Positions 34,298-42,858 of a stretch of 54,715 nt of DNA are shown here, one piece after another. Source of the DNA: an uncultured Merdimonas sp. (GTDB taxonomy: Bacteria; Bacillota; Clostridia; Lachnospirales; Lachnospiraceae); the NCBI GenBank assembly GCA_944378225.1, contig CALWGE010000011.1, positions 1 to 54,715 of the forward strand, in the 5' to 3' direction. Numbering within the stretch: position 1 is the first letter of the stretch; the number at the start of each line of letters is the position of its first letter. Both the position numbers and the translations under genes were made by a program. The notes below the pieces were generated by a model. That model was given only the letters and a program-made list of their open reading frames with translations. It searched no databases and was not told the origin of the DNA.

Positions 34298-35497
34298 ATG
34301 TTTGTTATAAGAAAAGTATACTGCAGAATCTTTCAGAAAGCTTTTCGGGCAGCATTGCCCTTTCTTCCATATAGAAAGCCGAAGCTTCTGCATTCCGTAA
34401 AGGAAATTCCGGATGTGTGCCGGAAATGGAAGGTAACTTCCGTGATGCTGGTTACAGATGCGGGAATCCGCTCCATGGGTCTTACAGATTTTCTGGAAAA
34501 GACTCTGGAGGAAAACGGGATAGACTGCTGTGTCTATGATCGCACAGTGGCCAACCCCACCATCTGGAATGTGGAGGAGGCCAGGGAACTGTATCTGGAG
34601 AAGGGGGCCCAGGCGATTATCGCTTTTGGAGGCGGCTCTTCCATGGACTGCGCCAAAGCCGCAGGGGCAAGGATTGTGAAGCCCCGGCAGAGCATCAGCC
34701 AGATGAAGGGGCTTCTGAAGGTACATAAAAAGCTTCCCCTGCTGATTGCTGTTCCGACCACGGCGGGTACGGGAAGCGAGACGACACTGGCTGCAGTTAT
34801 TACGGACAGCGAGAAACATTATAAATATCCGATTAATGATTTCAGCCTGATTCCCCTTTATGCGGTTCTCGATTATCACGAGACTGTGGGCCTTCCTAAA
34901 AATGTCACAGCTACGACCGGTATGGACGCGCTGACACACGCGGTAGAGGCTTATATTGGAGGTTCCACCACGCGTGAGACCCGGGCCATGGCAGAGGAAG
35001 CTGTACGCCTGATCCACTGCCATCTGAAAGATGCCTATGATGACGGCCACAATAAGGCGGCCCGCAAGGGGATGCTGAAGGCAGCTTACTGCGCCGGCGT
35101 GGCCTTTACCAAATCCTATGTGGGTTATGTCCATGCGGTAGCCCATTCTCTGGGAGGCCAGTACGGCACGCCCCACGGTCTGGCAAACGCGGTCCTTCTG
35201 CCGGTGGTTCTGCGCATGTACGGCTCTTCCTGCGCCAAAAAGCTGGCGGCTCTGGCGCGGAATACGGGAGTGGTGGATACGGCCCTGGGAGATGAAGAGA
35301 CGGCCCGGCTGTTTATTGACTGGGTGCAGGAAATGAATGATTCCATGGGAATCCCCCGGACTCTTTCCGGCATTCAGGAAGAGGATATCCGGATGATGGC
35401 AAAGCATGCGGATAAGGAAGGAAATCCGCTCTATCCCGTACCCAAGCTGATGAACAGAAAAGAACTGGAAAAGATTTATTACGCGGTAAAGGAGTAG
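34298..35497 (+). CDS. Iron-containing (group III) alcohol dehydrogenase
   Basis: 399 residues. Oxidises alcohols or reduces aldehydes with NAD(P)H. The nucleotide block GGGSSMDCAKA (about 109-119), PTTAGTGSETT, the metal-binding region GMDALTHAVEAY and the second metal block HAVAHSLGGQYGTPHGLANAVLLP are present, so the site looks intact. RBS AGGAG lies shortly before ATG. It overlaps in operon with the aldehyde dehydrogenase 4 nt downstream; together they would interconvert an alcohol and an acid. Its codons favour GCC, GGC and CCC more than in the dcw genes. Confidence 0.93.
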   Translation: MFVIRKVYCRIFQKAFRAALPFLPYRKPKLLHSVKEIPDVCRKWKVTSVMLVTDAGIRSMGLTDFLEKTLEENGIDCCVYDRTVANPTIWNVEEARELYLEKGAQAIIAFGGGSSMDCAKAAGARIVKPRQSISQMKGLLKVHKKLPLLIAVPTTAGTGSETTLAAVITDSEKHYKYPINDFSLIPLYAVLDYHETVGLPKNVTATTGMDALTHAVEAYIGGSTTRETRAMAEEAVRLIHCHLKDAYDDGHNKAARKGMLKAAYCAGVAFTKSYVGYVHAVAHSLGGQYGTPHGLANAVLLPVVLRMYGSSCAKKLAALARNTGVVDTALGDEETARLFIDWVQEMNDSMGIPRTLSGIQEEDIRMMAKHADKEGNPLYPVPKLMNRKELEKIYYAVKE

Positions 35498-35501
35498 AAG
35501 T

Positions 35502-36884
35502 ATGGGCACAGAAATAAAGCTGAAGGCGCTGGTGGAAAAACAGAGAGCATACTTTATGGAAGGGAAAACGCTTTCCGTAGAGACACGTCTTGCTGCTCTG
35601 AACCGGCTTGAAAAGGCAATTCTTGCAAATGAAGAAGCAATCAGCCGGGCTCTGAAAGAGGATTTGGGAAAATCACCGACAGAAAGTTACATGTGTGAGA
35701 CAGGAATGACTCTGGCAGAGCTTAGTTATGTAAAAAAACATCTGCGTTCCTGGAACCGTGACAGAAGAGTCATGACGCCTATGGCCCAGTTCCATGCCAG
35801 AAGCTTTACAGTCAGAGAGCCTTATGGAGTCGTTCTGATCATGTCTCCCTGGAATTATCCCCTTCAGCTTGCGCTGGAGCCTCTGATTGGCGCTCTGGCA
35901 GCAGGAAACTGCTGTATTGTAAAGCCTTCGGCCTATTCGCCGGCTACATCCGCAGTTATAGCAAAACTGCTGCGTGAAAGTTTCCCGGAGGAATACGTTG
36001 CAGTGGTGGAAGGCGGCAGACAGGAAAATCAGGGACTTCTGGCTCAGAAGTTTGATTATATTTTCTTTACAGGCGGCGTAAATGTGGGAAAACTGGTTAT
36101 GGAAAAGGCAAGCGCCCATCTGACGCCGGTGACACTGGAACTGGGAGGCAAAAGCCCCTGTATTATTGATGAAAGCGCGAATCTGAAGCTTGCAGCCAGA
36201 CGGCTTGTTTTCGGAAAATATCTGAACTGCGGTCAGACCTGTGTGGCTCCGGACTACGTTCTCGTGCATGAGAAGGTGAAAGAAGAGTTCCTTGGGCTGG
36301 TGAAAAAAGAGATTGTCCGCATGTTCGGGGAACGTCCCCTGGAAAACCCGGATTACGGAAAAATTATCAACCGGAAGCATTTTGAACGTCTGCTCGGGCT
36401 TCTGAACCGGGAGAAGCTGATTTTTGGCGGGGAGAGCGATCCGGAAGCGCTTCGGATCGCCCCATCGATTCTGGACAACGTGACGGAGGAGGACGCGGTC
36501 ATGCAGGAGGAGATTTTCGGCCCCATCCTGCCCGTTTTGACGGTTCGTTCCATGGAAGAGGCCCTTTCCTTCGTGAACGCCCGGCCCAAACCGCTGGCTT
36601 TCTATGTATTTACGCAGGATAAAAAAGTGGAGCAGCTGTTCCTGCGGCGGGCGTCCTTTGGCGGCGGCTGCATCAATGATACCGTCATCCATCTGGCTAC
36701 TTCGGCCATGGGCTTCGGAGGCGTGGGCAGCAGCGGTATGGGATCCTACCACGGAAAAAAGAGTTTTGAAACCTTCAGTCATGAGAAAAGCATCGTAAAA
36801 AAATACAACTGGATTGATCTGCCCATGCGTTATCAGCCGTATACGCAGATGAAAGATAAGATGATTCGGATGTTTCTGAAATAG
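35502..36884 (+). CDS. Aldehyde dehydrogenase, class 3-like
   Basis: 460 residues. NAD(P)-dependent oxidation of aldehydes to acids. PWNYPLQLALEPLIGALAAGN (cofactor and active-site Asn), FTGGVNVGK, the general base Glu in TLELGGKSPCI, catalytic Cys in NCGQTCVAPDY and EEIFGPILPV are all present. The short length and SPWNYP form match class 3 (fatty or aromatic aldehyde) enzymes; the substrate is not known. The start is 4 nt after the alcohol dehydrogenase stop. Confidence 0.92.
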   Translation: MGTEIKLKALVEKQRAYFMEGKTLSVETRLAALNRLEKAILANEEAISRALKEDLGKSPTESYMCETGMTLAELSYVKKHLRSWNRDRRVMTPMAQFHARSFTVREPYGVVLIMSPWNYPLQLALEPLIGALAAGNCCIVKPSAYSPATSAVIAKLLRESFPEEYVAVVEGGRQENQGLLAQKFDYIFFTGGVNVGKLVMEKASAHLTPVTLELGGKSPCIIDESANLKLAARRLVFGKYLNCGQTCVAPDYVLVHEKVKEEFLGLVKKEIVRMFGERPLENPDYGKIINRKHFERLLGLLNREKLIFGGESDPEALRIAPSILDNVTEEDAVMQEEIFGPILPVLTVRSMEEALSFVNARPKPLAFYVFTQDKKVEQLFLRRASFGGGCINDTVIHLATSAMGFGGVGSSGMGSYHGKKSFETFSHEKSIVKKYNWIDLPMRYQPYTQMKDKMIRMFLK

Positions 36885-36958
36885 AAACGACGAGGACATG
36901 TGAAATCAGATGGTATAAACTGTCCGGGTAATTCTGTTATCTGGTAAAAATGCATAGG

Positions 36959-36997
36959 AAAAGGCGTTGAAACATTCGTTTGAATCAACGCCTTTTT
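36959..36997 (+). terminator. Intrinsic terminator after the aldehyde dehydrogenase gene
   Basis: Stem AAAAGGCGTTGA (36959-36970) with TCAACGCCTTTT (36985-36996), followed by T. Confidence 0.85.
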
Positions 36998-37020
36998 GTG
37001 TGCGCGCGAGGATTTCTATT

Positions 37021-37105
37021 CACAGACCCGGATTTGAACTGCCGCCGGTTATGGGGGGCGAAGCCTGCGATTTAAGCGCGCTGCCGCCGGTCCGTTGTGG
37101 CACCG
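37021..37105 (-). other. tRNA-like remnant with an 11-bp direct repeat
   Basis: On the minus strand the segment ends with CAGTTCAAATCCGGGTCTGTG, which looks like a T loop (TTCAAAT) and acceptor strand, and has CTTAAAT in an anticodon-loop position. The T, anticodon and acceptor stems pair poorly (only about three good pairs in each), so a working tRNA is unlikely. CTGCCGCCGGT is repeated at 37039-37049 and 37081-37091. The segment lies downstream of sigE. Confidence 0.35.
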
Positions 37106-37160
37106 GTATCGTTCCGGGCGGTAAGTTCTGACGCCATGAAAAAAGACTGTGTTCCCGGCG

Positions 37161-37901
37161 TTATTCGTATTTCATAATTTCCTTTTTCAGCCGGCGGATG
37201 ATTTTCTTTTCCAGCCGGGAGATATAGGACTGGGAGATTCCAAGTAAATCCGCCACTTCCTTCTGTGTCATTTCCTGTCCCATGGGATTCTTAAGGCCGA
37301 AGCGCAGCTCCACGATTGTCCGCTCCCGTTCAGAGAGTTTCTCAATGGCTTTGTCCAGGAGCTTGCGCTCCATCTCTGTCTCGATATCCCGGTAGATCAC
37401 GTCTTCGTCGGTTCCCAGAATATCGGAGAGAAGAAGCTCGTTTCCGTCCCAGTCCACATTCAGAGGTTCGTCGATGGAGACCTCCAGACGGGTTTTGCTG
37501 TTCCGGCGCAGGTACATCAGGATTTCATTTTCAATACAGCGGGAGGCATAGGTGGCCAGCTTGATATTCTTGCCGCTGTTGAAGGTGTTGATAGCCTTGA
37601 TGAGGCCGATGGTCCCGATGGAGATCAGATCCTCCACGCCTACGCCTGTATTGTCGAATTTCTTTGCTATGTATACCACAAGACGCAGGTTGTGCTCGAT
37701 GAGCAGGGAACGGGCCGCGTTCCCGGACTCTGTGCCCAGCTCCTGAATGGCCCGGGCCTCTTCTTCCGCTTCCAGGGGAGCGGGAAGGACCTCCGCGCCT
37801 CCGATATAGTGGATATCGTTCTGTTTTCCCGCGAAGAGAGCAGAAAAGTTGGGTACGAGCTTCAGTTGAATCTGGTTTGGAATTGCCACTTTAATCAGCA
37901 T
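37161..37901 (-). CDS. sigE: Sporulation sigma factor SigE (pro-sigma-E)
   Basis: The early mother-cell sigma factor, made as a precursor. 246 residues: a pro-sequence of about 30 residues ([10 protein letters not shown]...[10 protein letters not shown], with YIGG at the known processing site), region 2 ([35 protein letters not shown]), and region 4 with the helix-turn-helix [24 protein letters not shown] at 37901 overlaps the 3' end of spoIIGA by 11 nt, with AGGAGG 11 nt upstream. SpoIIGA next door would process it. In most Firmicutes sigG follows directly, but not here. Confidence 0.97.
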   Translation of the reverse strand: MLIKVAIPNQIQLKLVPNFSALFAGKQNDIHYIGGAEVLPAPLEAEEEARAIQELGTESGNAARSLLIEHNLRLVVYIAKKFDNTGVGVEDLISIGTIGLIKAINTFNSGKNIKLATYASRCIENEILMYLRRNSKTRLEVSIDEPLNVDWDGNELLLSDILGTDEDVIYRDIETEMERKLLDKAIEKLSERERTIVELRFGLKNPMGQEMTQKEVADLLGISQSYISRLEKKIIRRLKKEIMKYE

Positions 37902-38778
37902 TGTCTTTATTTCCTCCTGAACTATTAATGAGTCGGCATACCCGTCCGGATCTCTTTCCCGGGAACGGGGGATCTGCGGAAAATTCCAGCAGATCCGGAT
38001 GGAGCAGTATGTCATATTCCTTTTTGGAAGAAAGTGGTTCTTTTGTAATTCCAAGCAGAGGACGTTCCATCCGGATCAGACGTCCCTCCTCTGTCTCTAT
38101 CTGAAGAAAATCTGCGTAAAATGCAGGCAGCAGGCCGTTTGCTTTCCCCACGCTGTGATAGGGTATGGGATAGCAGAGGATATGCTCCTCTCCTTCGAGA
38201 ACTTTTTTAAGCTCCTGGCTCAGGAGGCTCACCGGTTTTCCGGAAATGGGATCCCGAAGGGAATTTCCGGTGTCCAAAAATCCCCGGAGTTTCAGGGTCT
38301 GACCGCAGAATCCCAGGGTTACGGCAAAAATGTGTCTTTCCTTCTGCCGGGACCGGGTCAGGCATCCCATGCCCAGGGACAGAAGCCAGAAGCTGACCAG
38401 GGAAAATCCCAGAAAGGGATAAACAGGAAGCCTTACCATACCCTTCAGCCAGCCGAAGATTCCTCCCAGCAGGAAGCTGCTTAGATACAGCAGAATGACT
38501 GCTCTTGCCAGAAGAACAGGCTTTCCGGACCCAAGCTTCAGCCCTGCCGCAACCATGACCACGGCAGCGACCCCGTGAAAAACCAGGAAAACCGGAAGCG
38601 GGCACCGGGGAAATACTGCGTATATCACACAAAGAAGCAGGCTTCCCAGAGCCGCGGAAAGAATCTTTCTAAGCCATCCCGGTGACAGTTTCATAAGCCT
38701 GGCTAAAAGGGTGAGAAGCAGGTAATCCAGCAGTAGGTTCTCAAGAAACAGCACGTCTATGTACAGCACATAATACAC
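37891..38778 (-). CDS. spoIIGA: Sigma-E processing peptidase SpoIIGA
   Basis: A membrane aspartic protease that cleaves the pro-sequence of SigE in the mother cell. 295 residues: five N-terminal membrane segments (about 3-140) and a cytoplasmic protease domain with [12 protein letters not shown], catalytic Asp169. The C-terminal half ends close to [11 protein letters not shown]. Start is GTG at 38778, with AAGGTGG about 9 nt upstream. The first gene of the spoIIGA-sigE unit, driven by a Spo0A-type promoter. Confidence 0.96.
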   Translation of the reverse strand: MYYVLYIDVLFLENLLLDYLLLTLLARLMKLSPGWLRKILSAALGSLLLCVIYAVFPRCPLPVFLVFHGVAAVVMVAAGLKLGSGKPVLLARAVILLYLSSFLLGGIFGWLKGMVRLPVYPFLGFSLVSFWLLSLGMGCLTRSRQKERHIFAVTLGFCGQTLKLRGFLDTGNSLRDPISGKPVSLLSQELKKVLEGEEHILCYPIPYHSVGKANGLLPAFYADFLQIETEEGRLIRMERPLLGITKEPLSSKKEYDILLHPDLLEFSADPPFPGKRSGRVCRLINSSGGNKDNAD

Positions 38779-38801
38779 AGTCCACCTTCTTTCTGCCCCT
38801 C

Positions 38802-38834
38802 ATTATAGGAAAAGGAGTCTGCGGAATTTGTCAA
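38802..38834 (-). promoter_or_regulatory. spoIIG-type promoter with 21-nt spacer
   Basis: On the minus strand a consensus TTGACA (38834-38829) and a consensus TATAAT (38807-38802) are separated by 21 nt instead of 17. The B. subtilis spoIIG promoter has the same kind of stretched spacing (22) and needs Spo0A-P for use by sigma-A. The plus-strand TTTGTCAAA (38827-38835) overlaps the -35 as a Spo0A-like box. Confidence 0.8.
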
Positions 38835-38870
38835 AGAAAGGGACCGGAAGGAGGAATTTTTTCCTGTTTT

Positions 38871-38877
38871 TTCGACA
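38871..38877 (-). promoter_or_regulatory. Spo0A box upstream of spoIIGA
   Basis: TGTCGAA on the minus strand, an exact core 0A box continuing into AAAAA, 37 nt upstream of the -35. It corresponds to the distal Spo0A site of spoIIG-type promoters. Confidence 0.7.
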
Positions 38878-38901
38878 GTCTCTGAAAAAATATTTCTTCT
38901 G

Positions 38902-38996
38902 CTTGCAACATTTCTGCCTGTATGCCACTCTTATATTACAGAAATGCATTTCGCGAAGAAAAGGAGCTGCGTCTGGTTCAAAAGGAAGGGACGCAG
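38902..38996 (+). promoter_or_regulatory. Candidate autoregulated ECF promoter and leader hairpin
   Basis: TGCAACATTT at about 38903 has the AAC core of ECF-type -35 elements, but no clear CGTC-type -10 lies at the usual distance. Further down, CTGCGTC (38967-38973) pairs with GACGCAG (38990-38996), giving a 7-bp hairpin just before the ECF sigma gene RBS. Confidence 0.3.
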
Positions 38997-39017
38997 AAGA
39001 GTATATGAGGTGTGGGG

Positions 39018-39530
39018 ATGGAGGAATTCAGAAGACTGTATGAAACGGTATATCAGGATCTGTACCGTCTGGCCTACTATTATCTGGGAGACGCGGCAGA
39101 CGCGGAGGATGCGGTGCAGGAGACAGCTCTGGCGGCCTGGAAGCATTTTAACGGTCTGAGAAAGAAGGAGTCCTTTCGGGCCTGGATTTTTCAGATTCTG
39201 GTAAACGTATGCCGGAAAATGCAAAGAGAGCGGGCCCGGCGGAGGACTTTTTCTTCGGAACTCAGAAAAGATGAGGAGCCGGGAACCGGAATGGAGAGGA
39301 ATCCCAATCTGGCGGAGCGTCTGGAACTTCTGGAGCTTTTGGCGGGGCTGGATGAGGAAGAGCGCGTCATCGTGCTTCTTACGGTCTTTGGCGGCTACAA
39401 AGGGGAGGAAATCGCCCGAATCCTTAGACGCAGGCACAGTACAGTCCGTTCCCGATACCGGCGCGCGCTGAAAAAGCTGGAAGGAGAACTTCGGGAAAAG
39501 ACCGAAGGCCGGAAGGAGGAGAGCTTATGA
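39018..39530 (+). CDS. ECF-family RNA polymerase sigma factor
   Basis: 170 residues. Region 2 (about 5-70: RLYETVYQDLYRLAYYYLGDAADAEDAVQETALAAWKHF) and region 4 (about 112-160: LDEEERVIVLLTVFGGYKGEEIARILRRRHSTVRSRYRRALKKL) are present, and no region 3, as in the ECF group. ATG at 39018 has GAGGTG 6 nt upstream; GTG at 39012 lies within it. The stop overlaps the start of the beta-propeller gene (ATGA), which suggests that protein is the cognate anti-sigma factor. It is divergent from spoIIGA. Confidence 0.92.
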   Translation: MEEFRRLYETVYQDLYRLAYYYLGDAADAEDAVQETALAAWKHFNGLRKKESFRAWIFQILVNVCRKMQRERARRRTFSSELRKDEEPGTGMERNPNLAERLELLELLAGLDEEERVIVLLTVFGGYKGEEIARILRRRHSTVRSRYRRALKKLEGELREKTEGRKEESL

Positions 39531-41716
39531 AGCCTATGAAAAGAAGCGGAGTATTTCTGGAGAAGCTTAAGAAGGACGGCAGAAGGTTGGAGATGCCGGA
39601 AAGCCTGAAGCCGGAGAACATAGAGAAAGTGCTTTGCGACGCAGAAAGAAAGCGGAAATTCCGGAAGCGCCGGATCCGAGCGTTTCTTGCTGCCGCCGCC
39701 TGTATCTGCCTTGTATCGGCAGGGGCTCTGACGCTAGTTTATCTGGCTCTGCCTGTATCGGAAAGGGAAGAACTGCGCACGGCGGAAAACACGGCAGAAA
39801 ACACGGCGGACGCCGTAAAACAGGAAGAGGATGAGGTCGGGGAGGGGCTTCAGGACAGACTGCAGTTCGCGGACAAGAGCTATGAAGAGATTTATGAACT
39901 GCTGGGACTGGACGCGGGCCGGACAGAACTTTTGTATCAATACGGGATTTCCAAAGAGGCAGCGGCAGAGGACAGCCAGGGAGAAATCATGGAAGAAAGC
40001 ACGGCGGAGTTTTCCGCAGACAGCGCTTTAAAGGAGTACGGGACGACCAACCTGCAGACAGAAGGCGTGGAGGAAGCGGATACCGTTAAAAACGACGGAC
40101 GCTACCTCTATCAGCTTGCCGAAGGTACGGACCAGAACGGAGCGCGGTATCAGGGAATACAGATTGCAGATACCAAAGACGGCCTTCGCCAGACGGCCTT
40201 TGTAGGACGGTTCGAACATCCCAGGGAGTTCTACGTCTGGGAAGACCTGCTCATTGTCCTGGAGGACGGGTATTATATGGCAGATACTAAGGACGGGGAT
40301 GCTGACTCCGGAACAGAGGAGAAATACCAGATGCAGGTCTGCGCGGATGTGCTTTGGCTCTGGGATCAGTATACCAAAATTCACATCTATGATATTTCCG
40401 ATCGGGAGAATCCCCGGCTGGGAAAGACCTTTACCCTGGACGGGTTCTACAGCACGTCCCGAGTGGCGGACGGATATTTTTACGGCTTTTCCTTTTTTAC
40501 TCCCAGGCCTGGAGCCAAAGAGGAGGACTATGAAGCCTATATCCCCAAGACGGACGGAGTTCTTATTCCGGCTGAAAAGATTTCCTGTCCGGACGGCGCT
40601 TCCTGGCAGAACTATCTGGTGATGGTGTCCATCGATCTGTCCAGTCCCGCCAGACTTTCTGACAGCCGTTCGGTACTGGCTTCGAACGGGATCTTTTATG
40701 TAAGCACAGACAGCATTTATCTGGCTTCCTGGCATTCGGTCTATGATGAGGAAGTTCCTGTTTTCTATGGAGACACAGGCGAAGCAGAGAAGGAGGGGAG
40801 AAGGGTCTCTGAGGAAGAAACTGTCTGGGATCATACGCAGATCTTCAGCTTTGCCTTTGAGGACGGAAAATTTCTGGCCCGGGCGGAGGGAAGGGTTCCA
40901 GGAAGAGTGATGGATTCCTTCTGTCTTGATCAGGACGGGACGTATCTTCGGGCCGTGACCACCGTGACGGAATGCGTAAGAAGGCGGGTGACGGATGATC
41001 GGACCGGGGAAATACTGGGGTACGAATACGGGATGGAGGAGGAAGGAGAAAGTCAGTCCAGCGGTCTTTATATTCTGAATGAAGACCTGGAGATCACAGG
41101 GGAACTTACCGGCCTGGCAGAAGGAGAACAGATTTATTCCGCCCGTTTTCTGAAGGATACGGCGTATTTCGTAACGTTCCGTCAGACGGATCCCCTTTTT
41201 GCCGTGGACGTGAGCAATCCTGAGAAACCCAGCCTTCTTTCAGAACTGAAGGTCAGCGGATTTTCCGAGTATCTGCATTTTTATGGAGAAAATCTGCTTT
41301 TTGGCCTGGGCATGGAAGCGGACGAAAAGACGGGAGCGCAGCAGGGACTGAAGCTTTCCATGTTTGATCTGACGAATCCTAAGGAACTTACAGAAGCAGC
41401 GCGGCGAAACCTTTCCGGCTATGACTACAGCCCGGCTCTCTACGATCACAGAAGTCTTCTGATTGATCCGGGGCAGAACCTGATCGGCTTTGAGGTTCAG
41501 GGCTCCGTGGACGGCGTTTTCAGCCAGGCGTATCTTCTGTATTCCTATGAGAACGGAGAGTTCAGGGAACGGCTTCATATAAAGATAAAGTCAGGAAACG
41601 GCGCTTATCATGCCTGCCGGGGCACCTTTATCGGCGACAGCTTTTATCTCCTGCAGCCGGACGGAAGCATTCGGGAATACAGCCTTCTGGACGGCAGCCT
41701 GCTGGGGGAACTGTGA
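39527..41716 (+). CDS. Membrane-anchored beta-propeller protein, probable anti-sigma factor
   Basis: 729 residues: a basic cytoplasmic N terminus (about 1-50, with a helix VLCDAERKRKFRKRR), one membrane segment (about 51-77), an acidic linker, then an extracytoplasmic domain of about 580 residues like the Beta_propel family (PF09826 by resemblance): TNLQTEGVEEADTVKNDGRYLYQL, KIHIYDISDRENP, FLKDTAYFVTFRQTDPLFAVDVSNPEKPSLLSELKVSGFSEYLH. The start overlaps the ECF sigma stop. The N terminus shows no clear ZAS zinc motif, so an anti-sigma role is inferred from gene order and topology. The ligand sensed is unknown. Confidence 0.82.
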   Translation: MKPMKRSGVFLEKLKKDGRRLEMPESLKPENIEKVLCDAERKRKFRKRRIRAFLAAAACICLVSAGALTLVYLALPVSEREELRTAENTAENTADAVKQEEDEVGEGLQDRLQFADKSYEEIYELLGLDAGRTELLYQYGISKEAAAEDSQGEIMEESTAEFSADSALKEYGTTNLQTEGVEEADTVKNDGRYLYQLAEGTDQNGARYQGIQIADTKDGLRQTAFVGRFEHPREFYVWEDLLIVLEDGYYMADTKDGDADSGTEEKYQMQVCADVLWLWDQYTKIHIYDISDRENPRLGKTFTLDGFYSTSRVADGYFYGFSFFTPRPGAKEEDYEAYIPKTDGVLIPAEKISCPDGASWQNYLVMVSIDLSSPARLSDSRSVLASNGIFYVSTDSIYLASWHSVYDEEVPVFYGDTGEAEKEGRRVSEEETVWDHTQIFSFAFEDGKFLARAEGRVPGRVMDSFCLDQDGTYLRAVTTVTECVRRRVTDDRTGEILGYEYGMEEEGESQSSGLYILNEDLEITGELTGLAEGEQIYSARFLKDTAYFVTFRQTDPLFAVDVSNPEKPSLLSELKVSGFSEYLHFYGENLLFGLGMEADEKTGAQQGLKLSMFDLTNPKELTEAARRNLSGYDYSPALYDHRSLLIDPGQNLIGFEVQGSVDGVFSQAYLLYSYENGEFRERLHIKIKSGNGAYHACRGTFIGDSFYLLQPDGSIREYSLLDGSLLGEL

Positions 41717-41750
41717 GGAGCATAATTCTTTTTCACTTCAGATAATCAAT

Positions 41751-41799
41751 AAAAATCCGGAATTTCTTCTGGCTTTGGCGAAGGATTCCGGATTTTTTT
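41751..41799 (+). terminator. Intrinsic terminator after the beta-propeller gene
   Basis: Stem AAAATCCGGAAT (41752-41763) with ATTCCGGATTTT (41785-41796), continuing into a T run. Confidence 0.88.
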
Positions 41800-41961
41800 G
41801 CGGAGCTTATCAGTTGTTTTGTCAGGCGCCATCGGAAGAAAATGCAGGAAATTGTGAAAAACCAAAATTGCAGCAGGGACGGATTATTTTGCAAACAAAA
41901 GGCAACTTGTAAACGCAGGAAATATGCTATGATTGCAAACAGAAGAGAAGGAGAGCTGGAA

Positions 41962-42840
41962 ATGCGGATAAAATGGATCGTGACGGATATGGACGGAACT
42001 CTGCTGAACAGCAGAAATGAAATATCGGATAGAACCAGAAAAGCGCTGATGGACTGCCAGAAAAAGGGAATCCGGCTGATTCTGGCAAGCGGAAGAAGCT
42101 ATGCCCGGCTGATGCCCTATGTAAAAGAACTGCAGCTGGAAGAGTACGGAGGCAGCCTGATAGAAATAAACGGTCTTGCTCTGAACCGGCTCAGAGAAAA
42201 GAAAAGGCAGGTGTTCGCTCAGCTGGAACAGGAAGATATCGATCGGCTGTTTCCGATTCTGGAAGAATGCCGCGCAGAAATTCAGGGATATGAGGATGAT
42301 GCCATTTATTTCTGGATTCCTGAATGGCAGCTTCCTCTGAAAGAACAGGAACGAAAAGAAAAAGGATATCCGCCGGATCATCCTCTGGTTGCCGGTCCCT
42401 GGTCCTGGGTGACGGACAATGTTCATAATTATTCAAAAATCCAGAGGATATATTCCCGTGAAGAACTTCCTCACAGATTGAATAAACTCAACTGCACTTC
42501 GGACAGTGAGCATATGAAGAAGGTTTATCGGGAACTGATTTCCCGGCTGGCTGGACAGTATGAATTTGTAAGAACCTGTCCCAGACTGGTGGAAATCTGT
42601 CCCGCAGGCATCACCAAAGGAAAGACGCTCCGCCGTTATATGAAAATGGAGGGAGTGGCTCCGGAAGAAGTGATGGTCTTCGGAGACGGAGAAAATGATG
42701 TGGACATGTTTTCCAGTGTTAAATACAGCATTGCCATGGGAAATGCGGAGGATTACGTAAAGGAAAGCGCTTCCTACGTGACGGAAACGAACAATGAAGA
42801 TGGTCTGGTGGCTGCGCTTGAGAAATACAGAGTGATTTAA
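41962..42840 (+). CDS. HAD-IIB (Cof-type) phosphatase
   Basis: 292 residues. Motif I DMDGTLLNSRNEIS carries the nucleophile Asp (residue 8) and acid/base Asp10, motif II is ILASGRS, motif III Lys lies near GITKGKTLRRYM, and motif IV is FGDGENDVDM. Cof-type proteins dephosphorylate sugar phosphates or cofactors. ATG at 41962 has AAGGAGAG 8 nt upstream; the longer frame from 41842 has no RBS. It ends 18 nt before the PRD/EIIB regulator gene and may be co-transcribed with the amino-sugar-acid operon, perhaps to remove phosphorylated side products. Substrate unknown. Confidence 0.9.
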   Translation: MRIKWIVTDMDGTLLNSRNEISDRTRKALMDCQKKGIRLILASGRSYARLMPYVKELQLEEYGGSLIEINGLALNRLREKKRQVFAQLEQEDIDRLFPILEECRAEIQGYEDDAIYFWIPEWQLPLKEQERKEKGYPPDHPLVAGPWSWVTDNVHNYSKIQRIYSREELPHRLNKLNCTSDSEHMKKVYRELISRLAGQYEFVRTCPRLVEICPAGITKGKTLRRYMKMEGVAPEEVMVFGDGENDVDMFSSVKYSIAMGNAEDYVKESASYVTETNNEDGLVAALEKYRVI

Positions 42841-42858
42841 AGAGAAAGGCAAAAGAAT

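Noticed and set aside
35673-36899. 408-codon open frame on the minus strand, and 424 codons at 34235-35509
   Set aside because: Shadows of the aldehyde and alcohol dehydrogenase genes, whose protein motifs are complete on the plus strand.
37021-37105. Functional tRNA gene on the minus strand
   Set aside because: T, anticodon and acceptor stems do not pair well enough; kept only as a remnant.
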